In this document: positions 16,002-24,712 of the stretch, piece by piece
How the letters are laid out: each line of letters begins with the position of its first letter
How positions within the stretch are numbered: position 1 is the stretch's first letter
Origin: Treponema sp.
GTDB taxonomy: Bacteria > Spirochaetota > Spirochaetia > Treponematales > Treponemataceae
Length of the DNA stretch: 64,000 nt
Direction of reading: 5' to 3'
Assembly (NCBI GenBank): GCA_017549025.1
Contig: JAFYWB010000068.1
Span: 1-64,000, forward strand
Translations under genes and position numbers: made by a program
Notes under the pieces: generated by a model
Databases searched by the model: none
Told to the model about the DNA's origin: nothing
Seen by the model: the letters and a program-made list of their open reading frames with translations, nothing else

Positions 16002-18179
16002 TTATCGTATACCAGTGGATTCTAGCTGGGTAAAGGCATCACGTCGGGCTAGTTCTAACAGCTCTTTGTCTCGCACTGGATCTGCCAAGCCCAAGGTGAG
16101 GTAGCCTGACTGCTGGATACCAGAGACTTCACCGGGGCCACGGAGCTTTAAGTCCTCCTCTGCAATCACAAAGCCGTCGGTGGTTTCCCGCAGCACCTTC
16201 ATCCGCTCCTTTCCCGTTTCTGTAATATTTTTTCCGTAAATTAAAAAGCAATAAGATTGCAGGCTGCCACGACCAACTCGTCCTCGTAGCTGGTGCAAGG
16301 CCGCCATACCGAATCGGTCTGCATGCTCAATTACCATGCAGGTGGCGTTTGCCACGTCCACACCAACTTCAACTACGCTGGTGGCCACCAGAATCTTAAT
16401 TTCTCCCTTGCGGAATTCATCAAGAATGCGGTGCTGCTCAGCTTCTTCGGTGCGAGAATGGATAACAGCCATGGAAACTCTAGGGTACACTTGGGTGGAC
16501 AAAAACTGGAACATATCTTGGGCAGACTTGATTCCAGAAAGGCCACCAGAAGGAGCTTCCTGTTCTTGATCGTTTTCTGCAGCGGCCATGTCTTCTATCA
16601 AGGGATACACAAAGTAGGCTTGGTGGCCAGCTTCTAATTCCCGCTGCACGTACTGGTACACGTTGGACTCATTTCCCATGCGGGTAAGATAGGTTTTGAT
16701 GGGAAGGCGACCTTGTGGCATGGTCTTGATGATGGAAATATCTAGATCCCCAAAGGCCGTGAGAGCTAGGGTTCGGGGAATGGGCGTGGCGCTGAGCATA
16801 AGAAGGGAGGGAACAGTGTACACCTCCTTTTCTGGAATTTTTTGCCGACCTTTTTCCAAAATGGCGTTCCTTTGTAAAACACCAAATCGATGCTGCTCGT
16901 CAATCACCACTAGATGGAGATTGGCGTACTGAATATTTTTGGAAAAAAGGGCGTGGGTACCAATGACAATGTCGATGGAGCCTGCCGCTAGAGCCTGTAG
17001 GAGGGGACCTCGGTTTGCCGCCTTAATGTTGCCAGTAAGGTAAGCCAGGCGGACAGCTGCTGGCTCTAGCATTTTGGCAGCATTTTCTGCATGCTGGCGG
17101 GCAAGCAGTTCTGTGGGCGCCATCAAGGCACATTGTCCGCCCCAATCCACAATTCTCAAGCAGGCAAAGAAGGCGGCCAAGGTTTTTCCTGAACCTACAT
17201 CTCCTTGCACAAGGCGTGCCATGGTGTAGGGCTGTTGTCCCACTGCTCCAGTACAGCGGCTTTTTTCACACTGGTCTAGGTCGTGGTTGATGTCGGTGAT
17301 ACACAGCTTTTGTCCCGCTGTGAGCTGGAAGGGGAGGGCGGCCAAAAGCTTTTTCTGTCGTGGAGAAAGGCTTTCCAAAAAAGCTGCTTCTTGCTCTGGT
17401 CCAAAGGTGGTATCCTGAATCTGTGGTGGCTCCAGCTCTGGAAGCCGTCCCTTGTGGAGCAATGCACGGCCACCAATAGCCAGCTGGAAAAAATACAGCT
17501 CCTCGTAAATCAATGTTTTTCGTGCTTCCAAGGCATCGGCTAAGGTTTTAGGCTGATGCATATTGGCAATGGCTCGAGCCTTTCCCATGAGGGAGCGTTT
17601 TTGTAGGATTTCTTGGGGAAGCTCATCTTCAATGCCTCTGCCATATTCCTGTAAGGCTCGTTTTACCGCCTGCCTGATGTGGCCGTTGGAAAGTCCTGCC
17701 GTCAAAGAATAGAGGGGAATCACTTGGGAGCCAGGAACGGTCTTGTTCTGCCAGTCCTGGAGATTGCCAGTGTCAGCGAGCTTTTCTGCCTCAAAGACGG
17801 TGGACTGAAGCTGGTTGTATTTCAATGAAAATTGGCCAGTGACAGCGATAATAGCTCCTACAGGCAGGGATTTTTCAAGGAATGGGCGGTTAAAGGCCAC
17901 CAGTTCTCCTCGCCCGCTGGTATCTGCAATGGCGATTTTCAGTGTCTTCATTCTGCCGTAGCCAAACCAGCTGTGGCCGGTAACCTGTGCCACTGTATGT
18001 ACCTTCTTTTCCTGAAATTGGGCTAGTGGCACTGGTTGGGTTCTGTCTTCCCAGTCCTTGGGATAATAGCTCAGTAGGTCTGCAATGGTGTACACGCCGA
18101 TGTTGGCAAAAAGACGAGCCTTAGCTGGGCCAATGCCAGAGAGGGTGGAGATAGGAGTTTCTATTTCCTTAAGCTTCAT
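16002..18179 (-). CDS. recG: ATP-dependent DNA helicase RecG
   Basis: Branch-migration helicase that remodels stalled forks and recombination intermediates. The N-terminal wedge/OB domain contains IGPAKARLFANIGVYTI and FLEKSLPVGAIIAVTGQF. The helicase core has Walker A GDVGSGKT, the DEQH box (VVIDEQHRFG), motif III LMLSATPIPRTLA and the C-terminal TSVVEVGVDV and QLRGRVGRG. At 725 residues it is full length; a Glu/Asp-rich insert (ENDQEQEAPSGG) lies between the two RecA-like domains. It is the third gene of dnaE-yggT-recG, 16 bp after yggT. Confidence 0.97.
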   Translation of the reverse strand: MKLKEIETPISTLSGIGPAKARLFANIGVYTIADLLSYYPKDWEDRTQPVPLAQFQEKKVHTVAQVTGHSWFGYGRMKTLKIAIADTSGRGELVAFNRPFLEKSLPVGAIIAVTGQFSLKYNQLQSTVFEAEKLADTGNLQDWQNKTVPGSQVIPLYSLTAGLSNGHIRQAVKRALQEYGRGIEDELPQEILQKRSLMGKARAIANMHQPKTLADALEARKTLIYEELYFFQLAIGGRALLHKGRLPELEPPQIQDTTFGPEQEAAFLESLSPRQKKLLAALPFQLTAGQKLCITDINHDLDQCEKSRCTGAVGQQPYTMARLVQGDVGSGKTLAAFFACLRIVDWGGQCALMAPTELLARQHAENAAKMLEPAAVRLAYLTGNIKAANRGPLLQALAAGSIDIVIGTHALFSKNIQYANLHLVVIDEQHRFGVLQRNAILEKGRQKIPEKEVYTVPSLLMLSATPIPRTLALTAFGDLDISIIKTMPQGRLPIKTYLTRMGNESNVYQYVQRELEAGHQAYFVYPLIEDMAAAENDQEQEAPSGGLSGIKSAQDMFQFLSTQVYPRVSMAVIHSRTEEAEQHRILDEFRKGEIKILVATSVVEVGVDVANATCMVIEHADRFGMAALHQLRGRVGRGSLQSYCFLIYGKNITETGKERMKVLRETTDGFVIAEEDLKLRGPGEVSGIQQSGYLTLGLADPVRDKELLELARRDAFTQLESTGIR

Positions 18180-18195
18180 GGCTGGCCTGCCTTAC

Positions 18196-18780
18196 CTAGA
18201 CGGGGAGTCGCATCAGCAGTGATACAATGATGGAAAAAAGGATTCCTCCCACAAGACGAGCTACAAAAAGAGCCACAATGGTAATGATATAGGCAGTTTT
18301 CTGGGTCATGAAGGTATTTCGTCCACGGAAGATGCCTGCTAGCTTGTACACCACAGGATTTAATGTGCTGTCAAGGCTGTACCACAGGGAGCCAACACTT
18401 TTGTTCAAAAAAAGGGCCACAAGACGGATAATCAGCAGAATGATGAGAAAGCCGATGATAGAAGAAATCAATGACCACAGCACGGAAACCACAGAAGCCA
18501 GCACATAGCCCACACCAAGGCGGCCAGTCATGGCGATGTTGGAAAGAATATTGGAAACTGCCACCAGCAGTCCCAGAGACAGGATTGGGCTAAAATCAAT
18601 GTTACCGAACCGCAGAAATCTGAATCTGCGAAAATACTGCATGTAGGGATCACAGGCGGCCGCCATAAAATGACCGAACTTGGAGTAGTTCAAGCTGGGA
18701 ATCCAGGTGAGAATGATTCTCACAAAGCACATCATGGCATAAAGGCTTAGGGCTGCTGCCAACAAACTAAAAATCTTCAT
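18196..18780 (-). CDS. YggT-family integral membrane protein
   Basis: The 194 residues hold two YGGT modules. The first contains YAMMCFVRIILTWIPSLNYSK, with the following DPYMQYFRRF motif. The second is the hydrophobic part from about residue 100, ending with LYRLAGIFRGR-like and GGILFSIIVSLL segments. About four to five membrane helices are predicted. The family is linked to osmotic tolerance and, in some bacteria, to division or membrane-protein placement; the molecular role is unknown. An AGGAG site precedes the ATG. It lies between dnaE (33 bp) and recG (16 bp), and is probably cotranscribed with both. Confidence 0.85.
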   Translation of the reverse strand: MKIFSLLAAALSLYAMMCFVRIILTWIPSLNYSKFGHFMAAACDPYMQYFRRFRFLRFGNIDFSPILSLGLLVAVSNILSNIAMTGRLGVGYVLASVVSVLWSLISSIIGFLIILLIIRLVALFLNKSVGSLWYSLDSTLNPVVYKLAGIFRGRNTFMTQKTAYIITIVALFVARLVGGILFSIIVSLLMRLPV

Positions 18781-18813
18781 GGTATACTCCTGATATATCC
18801 TGCTAAAATAAGA

Positions 18814-21800
18814 TTATTCCTTCCACACTTGGCTCACCATGGGTTGCATTTCTAGCTCCTTCATAAAATAATCTGAACTAGAAACCTTTAGCATGGGGTT
18901 TGCTCGAACTGTCCGATGACCAGCGGGGGTATCTATATGAAAATATACACAAGAATTCCCCTCAGAGCCAAATAGAAAATCACGTAATTTGTAAATTTGG
19001 GTCTCTTCCTTAAAGCTGGGGTCGATTTTAATGTGGATATCCCAGTTTGTTTTGAGCTTCAGATTGTTTATATCCAGCACCTCGTCCACCAAAAAGGAGG
19101 GGGTGTCCCCACGTCCCTTGTCTACCTTGCCAGAAAGGGCCACCACCATATCGTCTGCCAAATTGCTTCGCTGTACCTCCCAGATTTTTGGGAAGAAGGT
19201 GATTTCAATTTCCCCCTCCATATCCTCCAGCTTGCCAAAGGCCATGGCAGCACCCTTTTTGGTGACAATGGGGCGTAAATCCTTCAGCTGTCCAAGGATG
19301 GTGTATTGCTTGTCTGTCTGGGAGCGCTCCAAGGTGGAGGCAGTGAGGGTGCATGCATTTTTAATCAAGTCCTGGTAGCTGTCCAAAGGATGGCCAGACA
19401 CGTAGCATCCAATACATTCCTTTTCCATGGTCAAAAGATCCTGATTTGGCATTTCTTCCATGAGATGGAACTCAAAGTCCACAAATTCCTTTTCACCAGA
19501 ATCTTCAAATAGGCTGATTTGACCAAACTTGCTGTTGGCCTGCCGTGCCTCGTTGTAGGCCACCGCTTCTTCCATGTTTGCCAGCAAGGTAGCTCGGTTG
19601 GTGCCCAGCTTGTCAAAGGCCCCTGTCTTGATAAGCACTTCCAGAACCTTTTTGTTGATGTCGGAGCTGGGAACACGATCCAGCATGTCCATAAAATCCT
19701 TGTAGGGGCCGTTCTTTTCCCGCTCCCGAATGATGGCATCTGCTGCTGCCTCACCCATGCCCTTAATTCCCATAAGTCCAAAAACAATCTCACCGTCTAC
19801 TACATCAAAGTAGCGGGTAGAACGATTGATGTCAGGAGGCAGAATGGTTAACCCCATGGAGCGACCTTCCTGCATGTAGGCGGGAAGCTTGTCTGCACTG
19901 GTGATTTCGTTTGTTAAGTTGGCGGCAATGAATTCAGCGGGGAAGTTAGCCTTCAGGTAGGCGGTACGATAGGCAACGATGGAATACGCTGCAGCGTGGC
20001 TTTTGTTGAATCCATAGCCTGCAAAGGGAACCATGATTTCAAAGATGTCGTCGGCGTGCTGTGCCTCAAAGCCGTTTTTTACCGCTCCTTCTATAAATTT
20101 ACTCTTTTCTGCCGCCATTACCTCGGCTTTTTTCTTTCCCATGGCACGGCGAAGCATATCTGCCCCACCAAGGCTATAGCCTGCAATCCGCTGGGCTACC
20201 TGCATAACCTGCTCCTGATACACCATAACGCCGTAGGTTTCTTCCAGAATATCCTTCAGACAGGGATCGGGATATTTGATTTTGCTGGGATCAAATTTTC
20301 CTTCGATGTAGTTGGGAATGTAATCCATGGGGCCTGGTCGGTACAGAGCGTTCAAGGCAACCAAGTCCTCCAAACGGCTGGGCTGGGCCTGGCGGAGAAT
20401 TTTCTGCATTCCAGGACTTTCAAACTGGAACACCGCCGCCGTCTGGCCTGCACAGAACAGCTCAAAGGTTTTCTTGTCATCTTCTGGGGCCTTGTCTGCA
20501 CGGAAATTTTCGTAGCCAGGCCGCTTTCGGATAATATGCTCGGCGTGCTTAATGAGGGTAAGGGTTTTCAGGCCCAAATAATCCATCTTTACCAAGCCGC
20601 AGGGCTCGATAATATCCATGGTAAACTGTACTGCCGTCTTTCCCGTGCGGCTATCCTTGTACACTGGCGCCCAATCTGGAATGGCAGTTTTTCCAATTAC
20701 AATACCAGAGGCATGGAGCCCTGTGTTGCGGTTCAAGTCCTCCATCTTTAGACACAGGTCGAACATTTCCTTGTACCGAGGATCGTTGCGGTAGGGTGCT
20801 AGCTGACCTGAATCTTTCATCTTTTCGTTTACCTCAAAGGCATCCTTCAGGTGAGCTTTGGGGTTATCTGGCACCAGCTTTGTCAGCATGTTCACTTCGT
20901 TTAGAGGAATGTCCAGAACTCGCCCCACGTCCTTCATTACAGCCTTTGCCTTGAGAGTGTTGAAGGTTACGATGTGGGCAACCTGCTCGTCTCCATATTT
21001 TTGCCGAGTATAATCGATTACAGCCTGACGTCCCTCGTTACACAGGTCAATATCAAAGTCAGGCATGGAGATTCGCTCTGGATTCAAGAATCGCTCAAAC
21101 AGCAGATTGTAGCGGAAGGGGTCTACGTCGGTAATGGTCATGGCATAGGCTACAAGGGAACCAGCTCCAGAACCACGGCCAGGGCCCACAGGAATGTCGT
21201 TTTGCTTGGCCCAGTTGATAAAATCCCACACAATCAAGAAATAGCCAGAAAATCCCATTTTAAAGATTACAGACAGCTCATGCTCCGCTCTATCTCGAAT
21301 TTGCTGGGTAATGGCTGGATACCGTTTTTCCAAGCCAGTGTACACCAAGTGACGCACGTAATCGTCCTGGGTAGCGAATTCTGGTGGAATCTGATACACC
21401 GGCAAGCAGTCCTTGAGCTGCTCCGTGGAAAATTGAGGAATGGTAAAGTCGCACATATCTGCAATCTTCACCGTGTTTGTCATCATTTCTGGGTAATCAG
21501 GAAACAGCGTTGCCATTTCCTCGGCACTTTTCATATAGAATTCGCTATTGTAGGGATTCCGTCGCTTGGGATCGTTTCGGGTTTCCTTGCGCCCGATGCA
21601 GAGCATTACATCCTGCACCACCTGATCTTCCTTCAATACAAAGTGAATATCGTTGGTGACGACCATTGGTACATTTAGCTTCTTTGCAACATCGATAAGC
21701 AGGGGAGCCACCTTCTTTTGCTCCGCAATACCGTGATCCTGTAGCTCCACAAAGAAATTTTCCTTACCAAAAATCTCCTGATATTGCAGTACAAAGTCCT

Positions 21801-22275
21801 CCGCTTCCTTCATCTTACCTGTTAAAAGCAGCTGGGGCAGTTGTCCTGCAAGACAGGCTGAAAGGCACACTAATCCACCGCTATGCTGACGCAGAATTTC
21901 ATTATCAATACGAGGCTTGTAGTACATTCCTTCGGTAAAGGCCATGGAGTCCAGCTGCATTAAATTGCGATAGCCTTCCTCATTTTTTGCCAAAAGAATC
22001 AAGTGATAATAATTTTTTCCTCGTTCCGTGGTGTTCCTTTCGTGGCGACTTCCTGCTGCCACGTAAAACTCACAGCCGATAATGGGCTTAATTCCTGCCT
22101 TGCGGCATGCCTGCTCAAATCGCAGTACTCCGAACATGTTTCCGTGGTCGGTAAGGGCAAGGGCCTCCATCCCCAGCTCCTTTGCTCTGTTTACCAAATC
22201 GTTGATTTTTGCAGAGGCATCCAGCAGAGAAAAGTCTGAGTGAACATGAAGGTGGACAAATTTTTGTGTGCTCAT
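18814..22275 (-). CDS. dnaE: DNA polymerase III alpha subunit
   Basis: Main replicative polymerase, 1153 residues, DnaE1 size. The N-terminal PHP domain begins HLHVHSDFSLLDASAKIND and includes ALTDHGNMFG. The polymerase active site shows GPGRGSGAGSLVAYAM and MPDFDIDLC (the catalytic Asp pair). The palm and fingers include YQEQVMQVAQ and GADMLRRAMGKKK, followed by a helix-hairpin-helix region (GAFDKLG) and an OB fold (ILGQLKDLRPIVTKKG). The start codon follows a TATACT box by seven bases with no ribosome site, so the message may be leaderless. First gene of dnaE-yggT-recG. Confidence 0.97.
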   Translation of the reverse strand: MSTQKFVHLHVHSDFSLLDASAKINDLVNRAKELGMEALALTDHGNMFGVLRFEQACRKAGIKPIIGCEFYVAAGSRHERNTTERGKNYYHLILLAKNEEGYRNLMQLDSMAFTEGMYYKPRIDNEILRQHSGGLVCLSACLAGQLPQLLLTGKMKEAEDFVLQYQEIFGKENFFVELQDHGIAEQKKVAPLLIDVAKKLNVPMVVTNDIHFVLKEDQVVQDVMLCIGRKETRNDPKRRNPYNSEFYMKSAEEMATLFPDYPEMMTNTVKIADMCDFTIPQFSTEQLKDCLPVYQIPPEFATQDDYVRHLVYTGLEKRYPAITQQIRDRAEHELSVIFKMGFSGYFLIVWDFINWAKQNDIPVGPGRGSGAGSLVAYAMTITDVDPFRYNLLFERFLNPERISMPDFDIDLCNEGRQAVIDYTRQKYGDEQVAHIVTFNTLKAKAVMKDVGRVLDIPLNEVNMLTKLVPDNPKAHLKDAFEVNEKMKDSGQLAPYRNDPRYKEMFDLCLKMEDLNRNTGLHASGIVIGKTAIPDWAPVYKDSRTGKTAVQFTMDIIEPCGLVKMDYLGLKTLTLIKHAEHIIRKRPGYENFRADKAPEDDKKTFELFCAGQTAAVFQFESPGMQKILRQAQPSRLEDLVALNALYRPGPMDYIPNYIEGKFDPSKIKYPDPCLKDILEETYGVMVYQEQVMQVAQRIAGYSLGGADMLRRAMGKKKAEVMAAEKSKFIEGAVKNGFEAQHADDIFEIMVPFAGYGFNKSHAAAYSIVAYRTAYLKANFPAEFIAANLTNEITSADKLPAYMQEGRSMGLTILPPDINRSTRYFDVVDGEIVFGLMGIKGMGEAAADAIIREREKNGPYKDFMDMLDRVPSSDINKKVLEVLIKTGAFDKLGTNRATLLANMEEAVAYNEARQANSKFGQISLFEDSGEKEFVDFEFHLMEEMPNQDLLTMEKECIGCYVSGHPLDSYQDLIKNACTLTASTLERSQTDKQYTILGQLKDLRPIVTKKGAAMAFGKLEDMEGEIEITFFPKIWEVQRSNLADDMVVALSGKVDKGRGDTPSFLVDEVLDINNLKLKTNWDIHIKIDPSFKEETQIYKLRDFLFGSEGNSCVYFHIDTPAGHRTVRANPMLKVSSSDYFMKELEMQPMVSQVWKE

Positions 22276-22282
22276 GGGAAAA

Positions 22283-22288
22283 AGTATA
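22283..22288 (-). promoter_or_regulatory. Extended -10 promoter of dnaE, predicted leaderless
   Basis: Minus strand TGATATACT (extended -10 TGN-TATACT, box at 22288-22283). Seven bases downstream is 22276, next to the ATG at 22275. The -35 region (TTCCCC) is weak. Confidence 0.55.
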
Positions 22289-22380
22289 TCACAGCACTGG
22301 TAAAAGGGGAAGATTCCGCCGTCCTTCTGGATAATGCTTCAAAAAAAAGGATTAAATAGAGCTGAATAAAATACCTTCCC

Positions 22381-22409
22381 TTGCATAAAACCATGATTTG
22401 GGGTACAAT
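22381..22409 (+). promoter_or_regulatory. Sigma-70 promoter upstream of secG
   Basis: TTGCAT (22381-22386), 17-bp spacer, TACAAT (22404-22409). It predicts a leader of about 29 bases with a CGGAG ribosome site before ATG 22445. Confidence 0.65.
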
Positions 22410-22444
22410 CCGTCATTGTATCTTATAAGACGGAGTAACAACAA

Positions 22445-22819
22445 ATGGGTGTTATTGGTATTATTCTTTTGGTAGCATTTGTAATTATATGCGTTTTGCT
22501 GGTATGTGTGGTTCTTCTTCAGAATGAAGAGGGAGGCGGTATGGGTGGTCTCTTGGGAGGCGGAAACTCTGCTGCATTTGGTTCCCGTTCTGGCAATGTG
22601 CTGACAAAAACCACATATATTTTGGTAACCTTGTTCTTTGTATCCACCTTCATCCTGGCCTTTATGAATAAGGCTCCTGCCGTTCATTCCTTGGATGCAG
22701 CTGCTGCTCAGGAAGAGGCTGCTGGAAACGGTGGATTCTGGTTGGATGAGGATACTACTGGTGCCGTAGAGGCAGAGACCGAGTCTCCCGCTGCTGCAGA
22801 AATTGTAGAAGAACAATAA
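22445..22819 (+). CDS. secG: Preprotein translocase subunit SecG
   Basis: The 124-residue auxiliary subunit of the SecYEG channel has two membrane helices (residues about 3-25 and 54-74). They flank the conserved cytoplasmic loop LQNEEGGGMGGLLGGGNSAAFGSRSGNVLTK-type signature (Q-x-x-GGG...GG...G). The Ala/Glu-rich tail after residue 80 is longer than in the shortest SecGs. It starts a plus-strand run that continues into a PTS IIA gene and the V-ATPase operon, divergent from dnaE. Confidence 0.92.
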   Translation: MGVIGIILLVAFVIICVLLVCVVLLQNEEGGGMGGLLGGGNSAAFGSRSGNVLTKTTYILVTLFFVSTFILAFMNKAPAVHSLDAAAAQEEAAGNGGFWLDEDTTGAVEAETESPAAAEIVEEQ

Positions 22820-22833
22820 TTTAGAGGTGTATA

Positions 22834-23307
22834 ATGATTCTTGGCCGTGTGTTCAATTGTCAGTCAATTTCCTTTGATTTTGCCAGTACGGACAAACGTG
22901 ATGTGATTCAAGAATTAGCCCAGAAATTAGTAGTTTCTCAGCCAAGTCTGAATTACGATAAAGTACTTTCTGCCTTGCTTCAGCGTGAAAGCAAGTTAAG
23001 TACTGGTATCGGCCGTGGAGTTGCCATCCCCCATGCTTTATGCGAAGGGGTTGAGGGTGTCCACGGTGTTATTGGTATTTCTCGACAAGGAATTGATTTC
23101 CAGTCCTTGGACAATGAGCCAGTACACCTTGTAGTTATGCTGGTGGCTGGTGTTAAGGATTGTGATTTTCACTTGCAGGTAATCAAACGTTTAGCATCTT
23201 TGTTTCAGAATCCTAATTTTCTAAAAAAGATTCTTTCTACAACAACAGCTCAGGATGCCTACGATTGTGTTCTGGAGTTTGAGCGGATGGTTATCCAGCA
23301 AGGGTAA
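22834..23307 (+). CDS. ptsN: PTS EIIA domain protein (PtsN/fructose-type)
   Basis: A single EIIA domain of 157 residues. The phospho-accepting His is H67 in GIGRGVAIPHAL, preceded by the conserved RESKLSTGIG. In spirochaetes with incomplete sugar PTS such proteins are thought to be regulatory (nitrogen-type PTS), receiving phosphate from HPr and controlling other proteins; here that is inference. An AGAGG site lies 5-10 bases before the ATG. It sits 14 bp after secG and 30 bp before the first V-ATPase gene, so a shared transcript is likely. Confidence 0.88.
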   Translation: MILGRVFNCQSISFDFASTDKRDVIQELAQKLVVSQPSLNYDKVLSALLQRESKLSTGIGRGVAIPHALCEGVEGVHGVIGISRQGIDFQSLDNEPVHLVVMLVAGVKDCDFHLQVIKRLASLFQNPNFLKKILSTTTAQDAYDCVLEFERMVIQQG

Positions 23308-23337
23308 GTAATTTCAGTAAAGAAAAGGGGAGTAATT

Positions 23338-23643
23338 ATGGAGAACACAGCTCTTCTTGACCGTATTTTAACGGTGGAGCAAGATATAGCACAGACTTTG
23401 TTTGATGTGCAGATAAAGGCCGATAAGGATATTGCAGAAGCCCTGAGTAAGGGAGATGCAGAGCTTAAGGAAAAATGTAATCGCTGTGTCCTCCAGTATA
23501 ACGAAAAATTATCCCAAGCAAAGGATTCCATGCATCAAGAGTACTTGAATCAGCTTCAAGCCTACGAAGCTGGTTTGCGTGGAATGAACACCAACAAGGA
23601 AGCCTTTTCTTCCTTGTTGGACAAGCTGCTGTTTCAGCACTAG
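23338..23643 (+). CDS. Small coiled-coil protein, probable V-ATPase stalk (G/H-like) subunit
   Basis: The 101 residues are almost wholly helical and charged (IKADKDIAEALSKGDAELKE, then EKLSQAKDSMHQEYLNQLQ), with one Cys-x-x-Cys-like CNRC. No catalytic motif is visible. Position as first gene of the V-ATPase cluster and the coiled-coil make it a good candidate for the peripheral-stalk partner of subunit E. AGGGGAG precedes the ATG. The next gene starts only two bases after its stop. Identity as a stalk subunit is inference from context. Confidence 0.65.
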   Translation: MENTALLDRILTVEQDIAQTLFDVQIKADKDIAEALSKGDAELKEKCNRCVLQYNEKLSQAKDSMHQEYLNQLQAYEAGLRGMNTNKEAFSSLLDKLLFQH

Positions 23644-23645
23644 GA

Positions 23646-24692
23646 TTGGTGGCCATGGGTGACACTGCTTTGGACGGTTACATCTATGCAAAGGTTTGTG
23701 GCATGTTGTCCAAGTCCTTCGTGGGTGGAGGCTTTCATCGTCTCCAGTCGGTAACCTCCTTGGAAGGTTTATGGAATCTGCTCTTTTCTGCTGAATGTCC
23801 CAGTGTTTCTCCTGCTGAATTGGCAGAAATGATTGAGCATGAATCAGAAAAGCTGTTCTTGGAAAAATTCATTTCCCTGCTGGAGCTCCAATCCTGTCCA
23901 CCTCAATTTTTAATTGATTTAATCCGTTTATACGACTATGAGAATTTAAAGGAAATGCTTTTTATTTCCTTTAAAGAAAATGATTCATCTGCAAAGCTGC
24001 CCGAAATGAATCACATCAATCCCTTTTCCATGCTCCATTATGACAAGTGGCCTAACGTAAAGGCTTTGGTGTCTGGTTCTCCTGTGGACTGGTGTGCTTC
24101 AACAGACCCTGAAGTATCCCAGCTTGAATTAGAATCTCACCTTGATTTGCAGTATGTGCGTACACTCTGGAATAGTCTTGATCACTTGCCTGCTAGTTCA
24201 GGGGATGCCATCAAAAAAATGCTGAAGGAAGAGCTTTTGCTGGATAACCTTGTGTGGTCATTGCGTTTGCGGGTGTACTTTGGCATGGAAGGAAAGGATG
24301 TACTGCAGCGACTGGTTACTTTGGAAGATGTTTCTAATATAAATGCTATTTCCAGAGATGAGCTTGCAGGTCCCATTGCAAAGACATTGGATTATTCTAT
24401 TAATAATTATGAGGCTTGGAGCAAAAGTGCCTATGGTGAACTTTTGAATCCACCTCAAGAGGATGAGCTTTGGACCATTGATCCTCGATGGGTAAACAGT
24501 GTGGCTCACAGAAAATTATTCCAGCAATGGAAAAAACGGTTCCATCAAAATCATGAGTTGCCCCATGTTCTCTATTGTTGGTTCAAGATAAAAAGATACG
24601 AATTGGATTGTATTCGAGCGGTTACCGAGTGTTTGCGTCTGGGCTTGCCTATTGGCCAGGTGAATGACGTACTTAATATATCAGCTGTTTGA
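23646..24692 (+). CDS. atpC: V-type ATP synthase subunit C
   Basis: The 348-residue AC39/subunit d homologue connects the central rotor to the membrane ring. The start (ALDGYIYAKVCGMLSKSF) and later IDLIRLYDYENLKEML and FWVFKIKRYELDCIRAV-like C-terminal segment match the family. The start is uncertain: TTG 23646, GTG 23649 and ATG 23655 are all in frame. TTG or GTG sits two to five bases after the preceding stop; the ATG has GGTGG upstream. It overlaps no neighbour and lies 20 bp before the atpI start. Confidence 0.85.
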   Translation: MVAMGDTALDGYIYAKVCGMLSKSFVGGGFHRLQSVTSLEGLWNLLFSAECPSVSPAELAEMIEHESEKLFLEKFISLLELQSCPPQFLIDLIRLYDYENLKEMLFISFKENDSSAKLPEMNHINPFSMLHYDKWPNVKALVSGSPVDWCASTDPEVSQLELESHLDLQYVRTLWNSLDHLPASSGDAIKKMLKEELLLDNLVWSLRLRVYFGMEGKDVLQRLVTLEDVSNINAISRDELAGPIAKTLDYSINNYEAWSKSAYGELLNPPQEDELWTIDPRWVNSVAHRKLFQQWKKRFHQNHELPHVLYCWFKIKRYELDCIRAVTECLRLGLPIGQVNDVLNISAV

Positions 24693-24712
24693 TGTTTCTT
24701 GGAGGAAAGGCA

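Noticed and set aside
19996-21678. Long plus-strand frames antisense to dnaE (19996-20751 and 20974-21678)
   Set aside because: Both mirror conserved dnaE coding sequence and lack start signals or protein-like motifs.
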